From contig USET01000016.1 of the NCBI GenBank assembly GCA_900553765.1, forward strand, positions 1-13,958: a stretch of 13,958 nucleotides of DNA, in the 5' to 3' direction. The notes beneath the pieces are model-generated. The model searched no databases and was not told the origin of the DNA. It saw only the letters and a program-made list of their open reading frames with translations. Positions 1-6,657 of this stretch are shown here, in pieces (positions within the stretch are counted from its first letter, which is position 1; every line of letters begins with the position of its first letter). Source of the stretch: an uncultured Mycoplasmatota bacterium (GTDB taxonomy: Bacteria > Bacillota_I > Bacilli_A > RF39 > UBA660). Position numbers and translations under genes: made by a program.

Positions 1-1696
1 AAACAACACCAATATCTGTTGTAGCTTCGTATTTATCTTTAAAGTAATTTTCTGTTTCTAACACTTGTTTACGACTCAAAGAATCTTCTATTTTAATTGA
101 ATACGTCTCATCGTCAATTTGATCTGTTTCGATCACTTTATATCCTAATGACTCGATATCTTTTGCAAGTGCTTTCTCAGTCAATTTTTGACTACTTTGT
201 ACTGTAATCGAAGATCCGCCTTTAAAATCGATTCCAAGATGTAATCCATTGACTCCAAGAGATACGATTCCGATAACGATCATCAAACTTGAAGCTAAGA
301 AGAACCATTTTCTCTTATTTACGAAATCCACATTTTTCCAATCTTCGTGAACGCGTTTTTCCTTTTTCTCGATCTTTGGAACTTCTTCTTCACGAACTCC
401 AATAAAGGCACGTAACTTATCGTTAAAATATCCTGTTTTTACGAAAAGTCCGACAAGATATCTCGTAATAAATACCATAACTACCATCGTTACAATCGTA
501 CTGATGATTAACATTGTTGCAAATCCTTTGACACTGCTTTCTCCAAAGATAAATAAAATTATTGCAGAAATCAACGTCGTAATATTGGAATCAAAAATTG
601 TCATAAATGAATTTTTATTTCCTAATTTAAAGGCCATATTTAATTTTGTACCATTGTATAATTCATCTTTGATACGAGAAAAACTAATAACTGTCGCATC
701 GACCGCCATACCGATACCAATGACAAGCGCCGCGATTCCAGGTAAAGTGAGCACTCCACCGATCAACCAGAATACTAGGAAAGTAATTGCAGTATAAAAT
801 AACAACCCAATACTTGCAATAAATCCAGAGAAACGATAAAGCGCACACATAAGTAAAACAATTCCTGCGACTCCGACAACACCTGCAACAAATGTTTTAG
901 ATAATGAGTCAGCACCAAATGAAGCAACAACTGTTTTAGATGAAACTTCCGTCAGTTTCGTTGGCAAACTTCCAGAATTGATAAGTTCAACCAAACTATT
1001 TACTTCTTGTTCCGTAAAATTTCCCTGAATGATAACATCACTTGAGAATCCTTGCGAAACTGTCGCAACAGAAAGACATTTTGAATTAGAAAGCGATCCA
1101 CAATTCGCCTGTTCCGTTTGAAAAGAATCGGTTTCCGGATCGAAATCTAACCAAATGACTAATCGGTTATCTGACATTTCACTTACTTTTTTCGTTGCTC
1201 TATAAAACTTAGAATTATCCGCAACTGATAGAGCAACTGCTGGTTTCCCGTAAGAATCTTGAGATACCCTTGCTCCGCCACTTTTTAGTACATCGCTTGA
1301 CATGATCAAATTATCGCTCGTATCGCGGAAAGTCAAATTGGCAGCTTGGCTAATCAAATTACGAGCTTCTTCTGGATCTGTCACCCCAGCTAATTGTACA
1401 CGAATGCGATCATCTCCCTCTACGACGATACTAGGTTCTGTTACACCTAATACGTCGATTCGTTTTTCGATCGTCTTATATGTACTTTTCATCATATCTG
1501 ATGTTACTTTTTTACCGTCGATGCTCTCCACTTTATATAAAACTTCAAATCCTCCTTGTAAATCAAGGCCGAAATTCAAGTTTTGCATCAGTGGAACCAA
1601 CGCACAACCAACTACGATTGCAACAACCAATACTCCAAACAATGGTTTTACAATCGACTTTTTTTGTTTCTTTTTTGTTTTCTCTTTTGCTTTCAT
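1..1696 (-). CDS. secDF: Protein translocase subunit SecDF (fused SecD-SecF), 3' end beyond the window
   Basis: Membrane component of the Sec export pathway that uses proton motive force to help pull preproteins across the membrane. Read from ATG at 1696, the frame stays open for 565 codons to base 1. Residues 1-16 are Lys-rich, followed by TM1 at about 18-38 and the SecD signature LDLQGG at about 44-49. The extracytoplasmic domain comes next, then the SecD membrane motif GIGMAVDATVISFSRIKDE. After a charged linker (KKEKRVHEDWKNVDFV) the SecF half begins with a new TM and LGIDFKGG, so SecD and SecF are one polypeptide as in Bacillus. Bacillus SecDF is about 740 aa, so roughly three quarters is visible. 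The SD AGGAGG lies 6 nt before the ATG. It sits 13 nt downstream of comN, probably in the same transcript. Confidence 0.96.
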   Translation of the reverse strand, partial: MKAKEKTKKKQKKSIVKPLFGVLVVAIVVGCALVPLMQNLNFGLDLQGGFEVLYKVESIDGKKVTSDMMKSTYKTIEKRIDVLGVTEPSIVVEGDDRIRVQLAGVTDPEEARNLISQAANLTFRDTSDNLIMSSDVLKSGGARVSQDSYGKPAVALSVADNSKFYRATKKVSEMSDNRLVIWLDFDPETDSFQTEQANCGSLSNSKCLSVATVSQGFSSDVIIQGNFTEQEVNSLVELINSGSLPTKLTEVSSKTVVASFGADSLSKTFVAGVVGVAGIVLLMCALYRFSGFIASIGLLFYTAITFLVFWLIGGVLTLPGIAALVIGIGMAVDATVISFSRIKDELYNGTKLNMAFKLGNKNSFMTIFDSNITTLISAIILFIFGESSVKGFATMLIISTIVTMVVMVFITRYLVGLFVKTGYFNDKLRAFIGVREEEVPKIEKKEKRVHEDWKNVDFVNKRKWFFLASSLMIVIGIVSLGVNGLHLGIDFKGGSSITVQSSQKLTEKALAKDIESLGYKVIETDQIDDETYSIKIEDSLSRKQVLETENYFKDKYEATTDIGVV

Positions 1697-1709
1697 AAAA
1701 CTCCTCCTG

Positions 1710-1973
1710 TTAATCTATCTTTCTTTCTACATGCTTTAACCGGTCCAAAACATACTTTTGAATCGGGTCATTTTCCGCATTTAAAATATCGCTTACAAGT
1801 TGCGCTAAAGAAAGTCCCTCTGCCTGTCTCCACTTCGATTCCTTTAAGAAATTCCAAACATCTTCTTCTTTGATAAATGTATATCCTAAGCGTCGCATCT
1901 CTTCCGCTTTAGAACTAAGGGCAGGTCGAACTCTGCGATACAACTCTTGCTGCGTTTGAAAAACGTCTGCCAT
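1710..1973 (-). CDS. comN: ComN-like post-transcriptional regulator family protein
   Basis: Small soluble acidic/basic helical protein of 87 aa, without TM or signal peptide. Its sequence (LYRRVRPALSSKAEEMRRLGY near the N-terminus, then EEDVWNFLKESKW) resembles the Bacillus ComN/YrzD family. ComN influences comE mRNA and associates with DivIVA in B. subtilis. Its position directly upstream of secDF and next to spoVB matches the Bacillus order and is the strongest support. The SD AGGAGG lies 4 nt before ATG 1973. A promoter with TATAAT at 2005-2010 gives a leader of about 25 nt. It is the first gene of a comN-secDF unit. Family membership is recalled from sequence and context; whether it has a competence role here is unknown. 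Confidence 0.75.
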   Translation of the reverse strand: MADVFQTQQELYRRVRPALSSKAEEMRRLGYTFIKEEDVWNFLKESKWRQAEGLSLAQLVSDILNAENDPIQKYVLDRLKHVERKID

Positions 1974-2004
1974 ATTTCCTCCTTACCTCGATAAGCTCAT
2001 ATTT

Positions 2005-2033
2005 ATTATAAACCAATTTCCTATGTTTTTAAA
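2005..2033 (-). promoter_or_regulatory. Promoter of comN-secDF
   Basis: Read on the minus strand: -35 TTTAAA (2028-2033), a 17-nt spacer and a consensus -10 TATAAT (2005-2010), 31 nt before the comN ATG. The -35 is weak, but spacing and -10 are ideal for a SigA-type promoter. Confidence 0.6.
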
Positions 2034-2095
2034 GTGTTATCGATACGTTTTTAAAAGAATTCACCTGCTATCGTATTTTTTGTCCTATCCTTTCA

Positions 2096-2113
2096 TATGA
2101 TGAATCAGGTGAT
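2096..2113 (+). promoter_or_regulatory. Putative -10 box fused to the SD of the SpoVB-like gene
   Basis: TATGAT at 2096-2101 is followed after 5 nt by AGGTGAT (2107-2113) and after 3 more nt by ATG 2117. The spacing matches that of parC exactly. No convincing -35 is seen, so the promoter call is tentative; the SD itself is clear. Confidence 0.45.
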
Positions 2114-2116
2114 CGT

Positions 2117-3415
2117 ATGTACAAAAGTAAATTTATTCGTTCCACTATTATCTTGATGATCGGTGGCCTCATCACCAAAATCCTTGGAATGCTGATCAAA
2201 ATTGTCATGACTCGTTTGATCGGAACAGAAGGAATTGGTATTTACATGCTTATGAATCCTACTTTCATGCTGTTGATTGCCCTAGCACAACTAGGTTTTC
2301 CAATCGCCATCTCCACACTCGTTGCCAAAGAACGAAACGATCATAAAAACTTAGTCTTCTCCATTTTACCGATCTCTCTTATTCTTAACCTTATCATTTT
2401 AATCGGACTTTTCTTCGGAGCTTCTTATCTTTCTACAAAACTCTTACACGAACCAAGATGCTTTTACGGAATCATTGCAATCGGTTTTGTCCTTCCATTT
2501 ATCAGTATCTCTAGTATCTTGCGTGGGTATTTTTTCGGAAAACAACGCATGGTACCTCACGTCGTTTCCAACATTACGGAGGATATCGTAAGACTTGTGA
2601 TTCTCGCCATCGGAATTCCTGTTTTTCTCGTCAAAGGAATCGAATATGCGGTCGCTTTTATCATTCTATCGAATATCGCAAGTGAACTTACTTCGATTCT
2701 CGTTCTCTTCTTCTTTTTACCGAAGAACTTTACAATTTCAAAACAAGATTTTAAACCGAAAAAGAAAAACATTAAAGAAATACTATCGATTAGTTTGCCT
2801 GCAACAGGAAGTAGACTGATCGGAAATATCGGATCTTTTTTCGAACCAATCCTCCTAACATACGTCCTACTAAAAATTGGATACTCTAATTCTTTCATCG
2901 TCAATCAGTATGGAATTCTAAATGGATACGTCCTCCCATTATTATTACTTCCATCTTTCTTTTCCATGGCAATCAGCCAAGCATTAATTCCTGTTGTGAG
3001 TCGTAACTATGAAAAGAAACGTTATACTTATACCAAAACAAAAATCCGACAAGCAATTGGATTTTCTTTGCTTATCGGAATTCCGATTACGATTCTATTT
3101 TGCTTATTTCCAGAAATTTTTCTGCATCTCATTTATCACACTAATCAAGGAATCGATTATTTAAGAGTTCTCGCTCCTATTTTTATCCTCCATTATATTC
3201 AAGCTCCTCTTACAAGTACTCTTCAGGCAACAGGAAAAGCGAAAACTGCCATGATGGGTACTCTGCAAGGAATGATTTTACGTACACTCATTCTGTTTGG
3301 AGCAAGCTACCTAAATATCGGTATGTGGGGACTCGTCATTGCAATGGCAAGTAACGTTATCTACGTAACGTTTCACCAATATGTTTCCGTACGAAAAATG
3401 TTTCATAATGCTTAA
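2117..3415 (+). CDS. spoVB: SpoVB-like MOP/MATE-superfamily polysaccharide or lipid flippase
   Basis: Polytopic membrane protein of 432 aa with about 12 hydrophobic segments, in the MOP exporter superfamily (PST/MurJ/SpoVB type). The N-terminus (KSKFIRSTIILMIGGLITK, then RLIGTEGIGIYMLMNPTF and QLGFPIAISTLVAKE) is the typical SpoVB-like opening. SpoVB itself acts in spore cortex peptidoglycan synthesis, and relatives move lipid-linked sugars across the membrane. Bacillus SpoVB is about 518 aa, so this is a short version. Assignment to SpoVB rather than another flippase rests on the comN-secDF neighbourhood. The start is fixed by AGGTGAT three nt before ATG. The stop overlaps the stop of the convergent gene at 3412 through the palindrome TTAA. 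A probable terminator lies inside that gene at 3448-3477. Confidence 0.82.
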   Translation: MYKSKFIRSTIILMIGGLITKILGMLIKIVMTRLIGTEGIGIYMLMNPTFMLLIALAQLGFPIAISTLVAKERNDHKNLVFSILPISLILNLIILIGLFFGASYLSTKLLHEPRCFYGIIAIGFVLPFISISSILRGYFFGKQRMVPHVVSNITEDIVRLVILAIGIPVFLVKGIEYAVAFIILSNIASELTSILVLFFFLPKNFTISKQDFKPKKKNIKEILSISLPATGSRLIGNIGSFFEPILLTYVLLKIGYSNSFIVNQYGILNGYVLPLLLLPSFFSMAISQALIPVVSRNYEKKRYTYTKTKIRQAIGFSLLIGIPITILFCLFPEIFLHLIYHTNQGIDYLRVLAPIFILHYIQAPLTSTLQATGKAKTAMMGTLQGMILRTLILFGASYLNIGMWGLVIAMASNVIYVTFHQYVSVRKMFHNA

Positions 3416-3990
3416 TCTTCGACAAACGTAACAGTACAAGAAGAAAGTTGACCAGAATTCATCTTGTCAATTTTTTTCATCTTCCGTTCAAACCAGATCG
3501 TATTGACAAATTCCCAGATAGAAAACGTCCCTATGATCGACAGTATTTCACTGAAATAATTCATATGCTCTATATCACGTAAGAAAAACGATAAGGCAAG
3601 TACGAGACATCCGATCAAAAATAGATTGATCGACTTGACCGTATTATACCTGAGCTCTACCGACATATCGTGTGTAACAAGACCAAATTGGTCCGTGATC
3701 ACATCGACGAGTGTGGCTTTTTCTTCCTCGGAAAAAGTCATCCCCTCGAACTCTAATACGATCGAATGTTGATATGGAATATAATAAGCGATCTGCTCGA
3801 TATAAGAAACTAAATCTTCGTTTAAAACTCTGTTTTCTTTATCATATTGAGAATAAATATCCGAGAGAGCCTCCACGTGAATTGGGATTATAGCTTTTTC
3901 TCCTTTGATATAATGTTGATTCAAATGTAACTTAGAATCGTAAGACGCATTAAAATAGCGTTTCATATGTTCTCTGCGATTATGGCTCAT
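3412..3990 (-). CDS. Conserved-type hypothetical protein with two C-terminal TM segments
   Basis: Not assigned to a named family. The 192-aa protein has a soluble N-terminal part of about 115 residues. It contains an acidic stretch around 40-65 and a conserved-looking core, IPYQHSIVLEFEGMTFSEEE, at about 71-90. Two TM segments follow at about 120-137 and 145-166 (IIGTFSIWEFVNTIWFERK), then a basic KMKKIDK and a short tail. A TM hairpin of the IWE-x(6)-FERK type is seen in unnamed proteins of gut Firmicutes (recalled, not verified). Start at ATG 3990 is supported by AGGAG about 9 nt upstream and a TATAAT at 4014-4019. It is single-gene, divergent from tsaC and convergent with spoVB, sharing TTAA at the stops. 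It separates spoVB from the DUF421 gene. Confidence 0.8.
   Translation of the reverse strand: MSHNRREHMKRYFNASYDSKLHLNQHYIKGEKAIIPIHVEALSDIYSQYDKENRVLNEDLVSYIEQIAYYIPYQHSIVLEFEGMTFSEEEKATLVDVITDQFGLVTHDMSVELRYNTVKSINLFLIGCLVLALSFFLRDIEHMNYFSEILSIIGTFSIWEFVNTIWFERKMKKIDKMNSGQLSSCTVTFVED
3448..3477 (+). terminator. Intrinsic terminator of the SpoVB-like gene, inside the convergent CDS
   Basis: TTGAC (3448-3452) pairs with GTCAA (3466-3470). Inside it AGA (3454-3456) pairs with TCT (3462-3464) after one C/T mismatch, leaving a 5-nt loop. Seven T follow immediately (3471-3477). It starts 32 nt after the spoVB stop and lies in the last 30 codons of the gene on the other strand. Confidence 0.55.
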
Positions 3991-4012
3991 GCCCTCACTC
4001 CTATTCTATTTT

Positions 4013-4050
4013 TATTATACTATATTTTTTCAAAAATTGAGTGTATAATA
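4013..4050. promoter_or_regulatory. Mirrored divergent -10 boxes between the 3990 gene and tsaC
   Basis: A perfect 8-bp inverted repeat, TATTATAC (4013-4020) and GTATAATA (4043-4050), places a consensus TATAAT on each strand: 4014-4019 for the minus gene and 4044-4049 for tsaC. No good -35 is visible for either. The plus -10 ends 17 nt before the tsaC ATG. Confidence 0.5.
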
Positions 4051-4066
4051 TTCACCGGGTGAAAGT

Positions 4067-5092
4067 ATGACAAAAATTTACGATTTTAAACAATCTATCA
4101 ATAAAGAAGAATTACAAAAGACCGCACAAGTCTTGCGAGATGGCGGACTCGTAATCTTCCCGACAGAAACTGTATACGGTGTAGGTGCGAATGCATTAAA
4201 AGAAGACGCAGTCGACCATATTTTTGAAGCAAAAGGAAGAGCAAATGACAACCCTCTCATCGTCCATATTCACGACTTTAAACAATTAGACGAACTCGCT
4301 TGTGATATCAACGATATGGAAAAGAAACTAATCGATGCTTTTTTCCCAGGACCTTTTACTCTGATCTTAAAAAAGAAAGCGATCGTTCCAGATAACGTGT
4401 CTGCTCATTTAGATACCGTAGGAATCCGCATGCCTTCCAACAAAATTGCGCATGAAATTTTAAAGTGTGCAGATGTTCCAGTCGCTGCCCCGAGTGCAAA
4501 TATATCTAGTAGACCAAGTGGAACTAACATCGAAGACATCAAAGAAGAATTTGAAGGAAAAGTAGATATCATCATCGATGGTGGGCCATCCGATATAGGA
4601 ATCGAATCTACTGTCGTACGTGTTATAGATGAAATTCCAACCATTTTAAGACCTGGAAAAATCACACCAGAGGATATCAAAGAAGTCGTAGGAATCGTAT
4701 CGATCGATAAACATATCTTCGAAAAAGCTGAAGGTGTTGTCAGAAGTCCGGGAATGAAATACAAACACTATGCACCTAAAAGTCCTTGTACACTCATTTA
4801 TAGTGATGATGAAAAAACACAAATCGATCTCGTAAACGAAAACGTCACTGCTGGTACTGTTGTGATTGGATTCAAAGAACATGAAAATAAAATTCACTGC
4901 GACAAATTCGTCTCTCATGGAAGCATCCATAACTACGATGAAATTTCGCATAATATATTTACACTACTTAGAAAAGTCGACACTTATAAGCCAACACAAA
5001 TTTTAATCGAAGGTGTAAAAAAAGAAGGTCTTGGAATCGCAATCATGAATCGTTTGATCCGCTCTAGTAACTATCATTACATCGAAAAATAA
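4067..5092 (+). CDS. tsaC: L-threonylcarbamoyladenylate synthase TsaC/Sua5 (YwlC type)
   Basis: Cytoplasmic enzyme making threonylcarbamoyl-AMP from threonine, bicarbonate and ATP, the first step of the universal t6A37 modification of ANN-decoding tRNAs. It has 341 aa, the long two-domain Sua5 form. The YrdC/TsaC domain spans about 10-200, with FPTETVYGVGANAL at 31-44, KGRANDNPL at 56-64 and SANISSRPSGT at 143-153. The SPGMKYKHYAP linker (227-237) known to close over the active site follows, then a C-terminal Sua5 domain to about 338. ATG 4067 follows GGGTGAA by 3 nt. No TsaB, TsaD or TsaE gene is in the window. It is monocistronic, divergent from the 3990 gene and convergent with DUF421. Confidence 0.95.
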   Translation: MTKIYDFKQSINKEELQKTAQVLRDGGLVIFPTETVYGVGANALKEDAVDHIFEAKGRANDNPLIVHIHDFKQLDELACDINDMEKKLIDAFFPGPFTLILKKKAIVPDNVSAHLDTVGIRMPSNKIAHEILKCADVPVAAPSANISSRPSGTNIEDIKEEFEGKVDIIIDGGPSDIGIESTVVRVIDEIPTILRPGKITPEDIKEVVGIVSIDKHIFEKAEGVVRSPGMKYKHYAPKSPCTLIYSDDEKTQIDLVNENVTAGTVVIGFKEHENKIHCDKFVSHGSIHNYDEISHNIFTLLRKVDTYKPTQILIEGVKKEGLGIAIMNRLIRSSNYHYIEK

Positions 5093-5117
5093 AATGTCCA
5101 AAAGGTATTTTATTTTT
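5085..5117. terminator. Bidirectional A/T-stem terminator between tsaC and the DUF421 gene
   Basis: AAAAATAAAAT (5085-5095) and ATTTTATTTTT (5107-5117) form a perfect 11-bp inverted repeat. In the 11-nt loop, CC (5098-5099) can also pair with GG (5104-5105) around AAAA. It overlaps the tsaC stop and abuts the DUF421 stop, so it can serve both convergent genes. The stem is nearly all A-T, hence moderate confidence. Confidence 0.55.
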
Positions 5118-5746
5118 TATTCTAATTCATCCTGCGTAATAATAAACGTCTTTTTCTTCGTATAAAATGCATAAAATACATTTTCTAGTCGTACCTTTTT
5201 GCGATCCAAAAGCCTCATTAACCATCCTTTATCTTTTCCGATTTCACCTAAGACAACTTCGTCGATCACACCATCTAAAATAAGAGGCATAGGATATTCG
5301 TGTGTCCCTTCAAATACGGATAATGACCCATTATTCTCTAAGATTGCAAAACTTACCTCTTCGATACTTTGATATCCTTTTTCGCGTAGTTGTAAGATAA
5401 GATCATCTAAACTATATCTAATTTTTGACATCGCGCTAAAGTTCAATTTCCCATCTTTGATGATAATAGTTGGTCTTCCCTCTAAAATCGACCGAACTTT
5501 ACTATCCTTCAAAGACCAATAACTAAGTGAGATTTGAATCAAAATTAACGTCGTAATCGGAACGATAGATTTTAATAAAGATTGTTCTGCACTCTCCAAG
5601 GAAAGTGCCGCAAGTTCCGCAATTAAAATGGATACGATCAAATCAATGACACTTAATTGACCTACTTCCTTTTTCCCCATAATGCGGAATCCTACCATAA
5701 TAAAAAGATAGAGAAATATCGTTTTTAAAATGATTACAATATACAT
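5117..5746 (-). CDS. yrbG: DUF421 membrane protein, YrbG/YetF family
   Basis: Membrane protein of 209 aa with three N-terminal TM segments (about 3-20, 31-50, 58-76) and a cytoplasmic C-terminal region. The family signature RIMGKKEVGQLSVIDLIVSI lies at 21-40. RSILEGRPTIIIKDGKLNFS (85-104) and a second small alpha/beta unit (about 110-145) are typical of DUF421/YetF proteins. Their molecular function is not established; relatives have been linked to spore envelope or membrane physiology. In Bacillus yrbG lies in the spoVB-yrbG-yrzE cluster, as here, except that the 3990 gene and tsaC are inserted. GGGTGAT lies 3 nt before ATG 5746. The last 30 residues are basic (DRKKVRLENV and KKKT). Confidence 0.88.
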   Translation of the reverse strand: MYIVIILKTIFLYLFIMVGFRIMGKKEVGQLSVIDLIVSILIAELAALSLESAEQSLLKSIVPITTLILIQISLSYWSLKDSKVRSILEGRPTIIIKDGKLNFSAMSKIRYSLDDLILQLREKGYQSIEEVSFAILENNGSLSVFEGTHEYPMPLILDGVIDEVVLGEIGKDKGWLMRLLDRKKVRLENVFYAFYTKKKTFIITQDELE

Positions 5747-5758
5747 AGTATCACCCTA

Positions 5759-5792
5759 TTTTGTTATGAACAAAACATATTTTTTTATACAA
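5759..5792. promoter_or_regulatory. Divergent promoter region with a perfect 7-bp dyad
   Basis: TTTTGTT (5759-5765), ATG, AACAAAA (5769-5775) is a perfect inverted repeat between the divergent DUF421 and TIGR04086 genes. Minus strand: TTGTAT (5787-5792), an 18-nt spacer and CATAAC (5763-5768), 16 nt before ATG 5746. Plus strand: a weak TATACA at 5786-5791. The dyad overlaps the minus -10, as an operator would. Promoter assignments are tentative. Confidence 0.4.
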
Positions 5793-5818
5793 ACACATAG
5801 ATTATATTAGGTGAGATT

Positions 5819-6199
5819 ATGAATTACAAAAAATATTTTGAAACTATGGGAATCTGTCTTGGGATTGGGCTATTGTCGATGTTAGTAACCAGTTTTCTTT
5901 TAACGATTCTAAATTATTTCAATCTTGTGACAGGTACGTTCTTTACCATCCTAAAGTTATTAATACCTTTTTTATCTCTATTAATCGCAGGTATTCTACT
6001 CGGTAAAAAAAGTAAATCAAAGGGATGGTTAGAAGGTTTAAAGCTAAGTCTAGGATTTATCATCATATTTACGCTCATCCAATTATTCTTCTTAGAGGAT
6101 CCATTCCGTCTTACGAATATTTTGTATGATGCTATTTTAATGATGATCACAATATTTGGTAGTATGCTCGGAATCAATATGAGAGCAAATCAAAAATAA
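5819..6199 (+). CDS. yrzE: TIGR04086 (YrzE-like) four-TM membrane protein
   Basis: 126-aa integral membrane protein with four hydrophobic segments at about 8-34, 41-61, 70-91 and 97-118, no enzymatic motif, and short basic loops (GKKSKSKGW at about 62-70). Size, topology and position beside a YrbG-type DUF421 gene and spoVB match the TIGR04086/YrzE family, whose function is unknown. ATG 5819 is preceded by AGGTGAG at 3 nt. The stop at 6197-6199 is followed at once by a hairpin (6200-6217) shared with the convergent toxin remnant. yajC, which follows yrzE in Bacillus, is not in the window. Confidence 0.75.
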   Translation: MNYKKYFETMGICLGIGLLSMLVTSFLLTILNYFNLVTGTFFTILKLLIPFLSLLIAGILLGKKSKSKGWLEGLKLSLGFIIIFTLIQLFFLEDPFRLTNILYDAILMMITIFGSMLGINMRANQK

Positions 6200-6217
6200 A
6201 TACCATTGTTTTGGTAT
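6200..6217. terminator. Hairpin filling the gap between two convergent stop codons
   Basis: ATACCA (6200-6205), a 6-nt loop and TGGTAT (6212-6217) form a perfect 6-bp stem occupying exactly the 18 nt between the TIGR04086 stop and the toxin-remnant stop. On the minus strand it is followed by TTATTTTTG, on the plus strand by a poor T-tract, so it fits best as the end of the toxin transcript. Confidence 0.45.
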
Positions 6218-6421
6218 CTATGTTTTGATTCTATTATATTCGATACATTTTTCCTCCAACAATGTAAAATTACAGCATCTTTTAGCAATACTGTGATTTA
6301 ATGTCCCATTAACGTATTTATTATATAACTTTTTAGATCTACCATATAATTTATCATCATCAAACTGTCTTAAATAATCACAATAATTATAATCCAATCT
6401 TACCAATATAAAATTTTTCAT
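6218..6421 (-). pseudogene. Internally deleted ToxN/CptN-like type III toxin (67 codons)
   Basis: The intact frame runs from ATG 6421 (AGGTGAT 3 nt upstream) to TAG at 6218-6220. The N-terminal part, LVRLDYNYCDYLRQFDD, matches the opening of type III toxins (ToxN/AbiQ/CptN; D/KYxxYLRxFD pattern). The C-terminal part, KKLYNKYVNGTLNHSIAKRC followed by CNFTLLEEKC, resembles the closing helices of CptN-like toxins. Family members are about 150-200 aa endoribonucleases. About 100 residues are missing at about residue 23, including the segment carrying the catalytic Lys/Ser-Thr (SPK-type). It should therefore be catalytically dead, though the join is in frame and no stop intervenes. The antitoxin repeats and terminator directly upstream support the call. 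An alternative ATG at 6439 would place the SD inside the ORF and is rejected. Similarity is from memory of the family, not a search. Confidence 0.75.
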
Positions 6422-6462
6422 AAAATCACCTTCGAACATATTGCATTCTAATTAAAAAAATA

Positions 6463-6486
6463 GGACTAGAGTTTGCTCTCTAGTCC
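6463..6486 (-). terminator. Intrinsic terminator between antitoxin repeats and toxin gene
   Basis: On the minus strand GGACTAGAG, a 6-nt loop and CTCTAGTCC form a perfect 9-bp stem, followed by TA and seven T (6454-6460). Type III systems place such a terminator between the repeats and the toxin gene, so that toxin mRNA arises by limited read-through. The plus strand has six T (6488-6493), so the hairpin may also stop transcription from the other side. Confidence 0.9.
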
Positions 6487-6493
6487 CTTTTTT

Positions 6494-6597
6494 AAGTTCA
6501 CTGTTATGGCCGGAATCGCCGCTTTTTTAAGTTCCTGTCAAAGCCGGAATCGCTTCTTTTCAATTTCCTCTCATAGTGGGAATCACTAGCTTTTTTT
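6494..6597 (-). repeat. Three tandem imperfect repeats of the antitoxin array
   Basis: In transcript order the units are 6561-6597 (37 nt), 6529-6560 (32 nt) and 6494-6528 (35 nt). Shared layout is an A-tract of 6-7 nt (AAAAGAA in the second), GC, a variable stem arm, GATTCC, the matching stem arm, TGAnA (first two units), and GGAA followed by a T-rich end. There are no unique spacers, which excludes a CRISPR array. The array ends in the terminator. Confidence 0.9.
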
Positions 6598-6635
6598 GCA
6601 ACAAGTTGCGTTATTATTATATGCAACAGTATACA

Positions 6636-6651
6636 GCATAATCACTTATGC
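6636..6651. promoter_or_regulatory. Perfect dyad in the antitoxin leader
   Basis: GCATAA (6636-6641), TCAC, TTATGC (6646-6651) is a perfect 6-bp inverted repeat at the predicted transcription start. It may be an operator or a 5' hairpin of the RNA. Confidence 0.35.
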
Positions 6652-6657
6652 ACTAAT

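Larger units (their letters stand above)
6463..6651 (-). ncRNA. Type III antitoxin RNA (ToxI/CptI-like repeat array)
   Basis: Probable antitoxin RNA precursor: leader from about 6651, three tandem repeats (6494-6597), the A-tract of a fourth (6488-6493) and the terminator. In type III systems the toxin cuts its own antitoxin RNA at the A-rich junctions, and each pseudoknotted unit binds and inhibits a toxin monomer. Each unit here has stem 1 around ATTCC: TAGTG/CACTA in 6561-6597, AAGC/GCTT in 6529-6560, GGC/GCC in 6494-6528. These are different bases with pairing kept. TTCC of the loop can pair with GGAA lying 5 nt after stem 1 in the first two units. In the third unit an extra T splits that GGAA. 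Architecture, covariation and the adjacent toxin-like frame agree. Expression and processing are inferred. Confidence 0.85.

Noticed and set aside
504-797. 97-aa plus-strand frame
   Set aside because: It is antisense to the SecD/SecF membrane motifs, which clearly code on the minus strand.
6422-6439. Toxin start at ATG 6439
   Set aside because: The added residues MFEGDF are encoded by the SD region AAGGTGAT itself.
6494-6597. Short CRISPR array
   Set aside because: The repeats abut directly with no unique spacers, vary in length and sequence, and end in an intrinsic terminator before a toxin-like gene.
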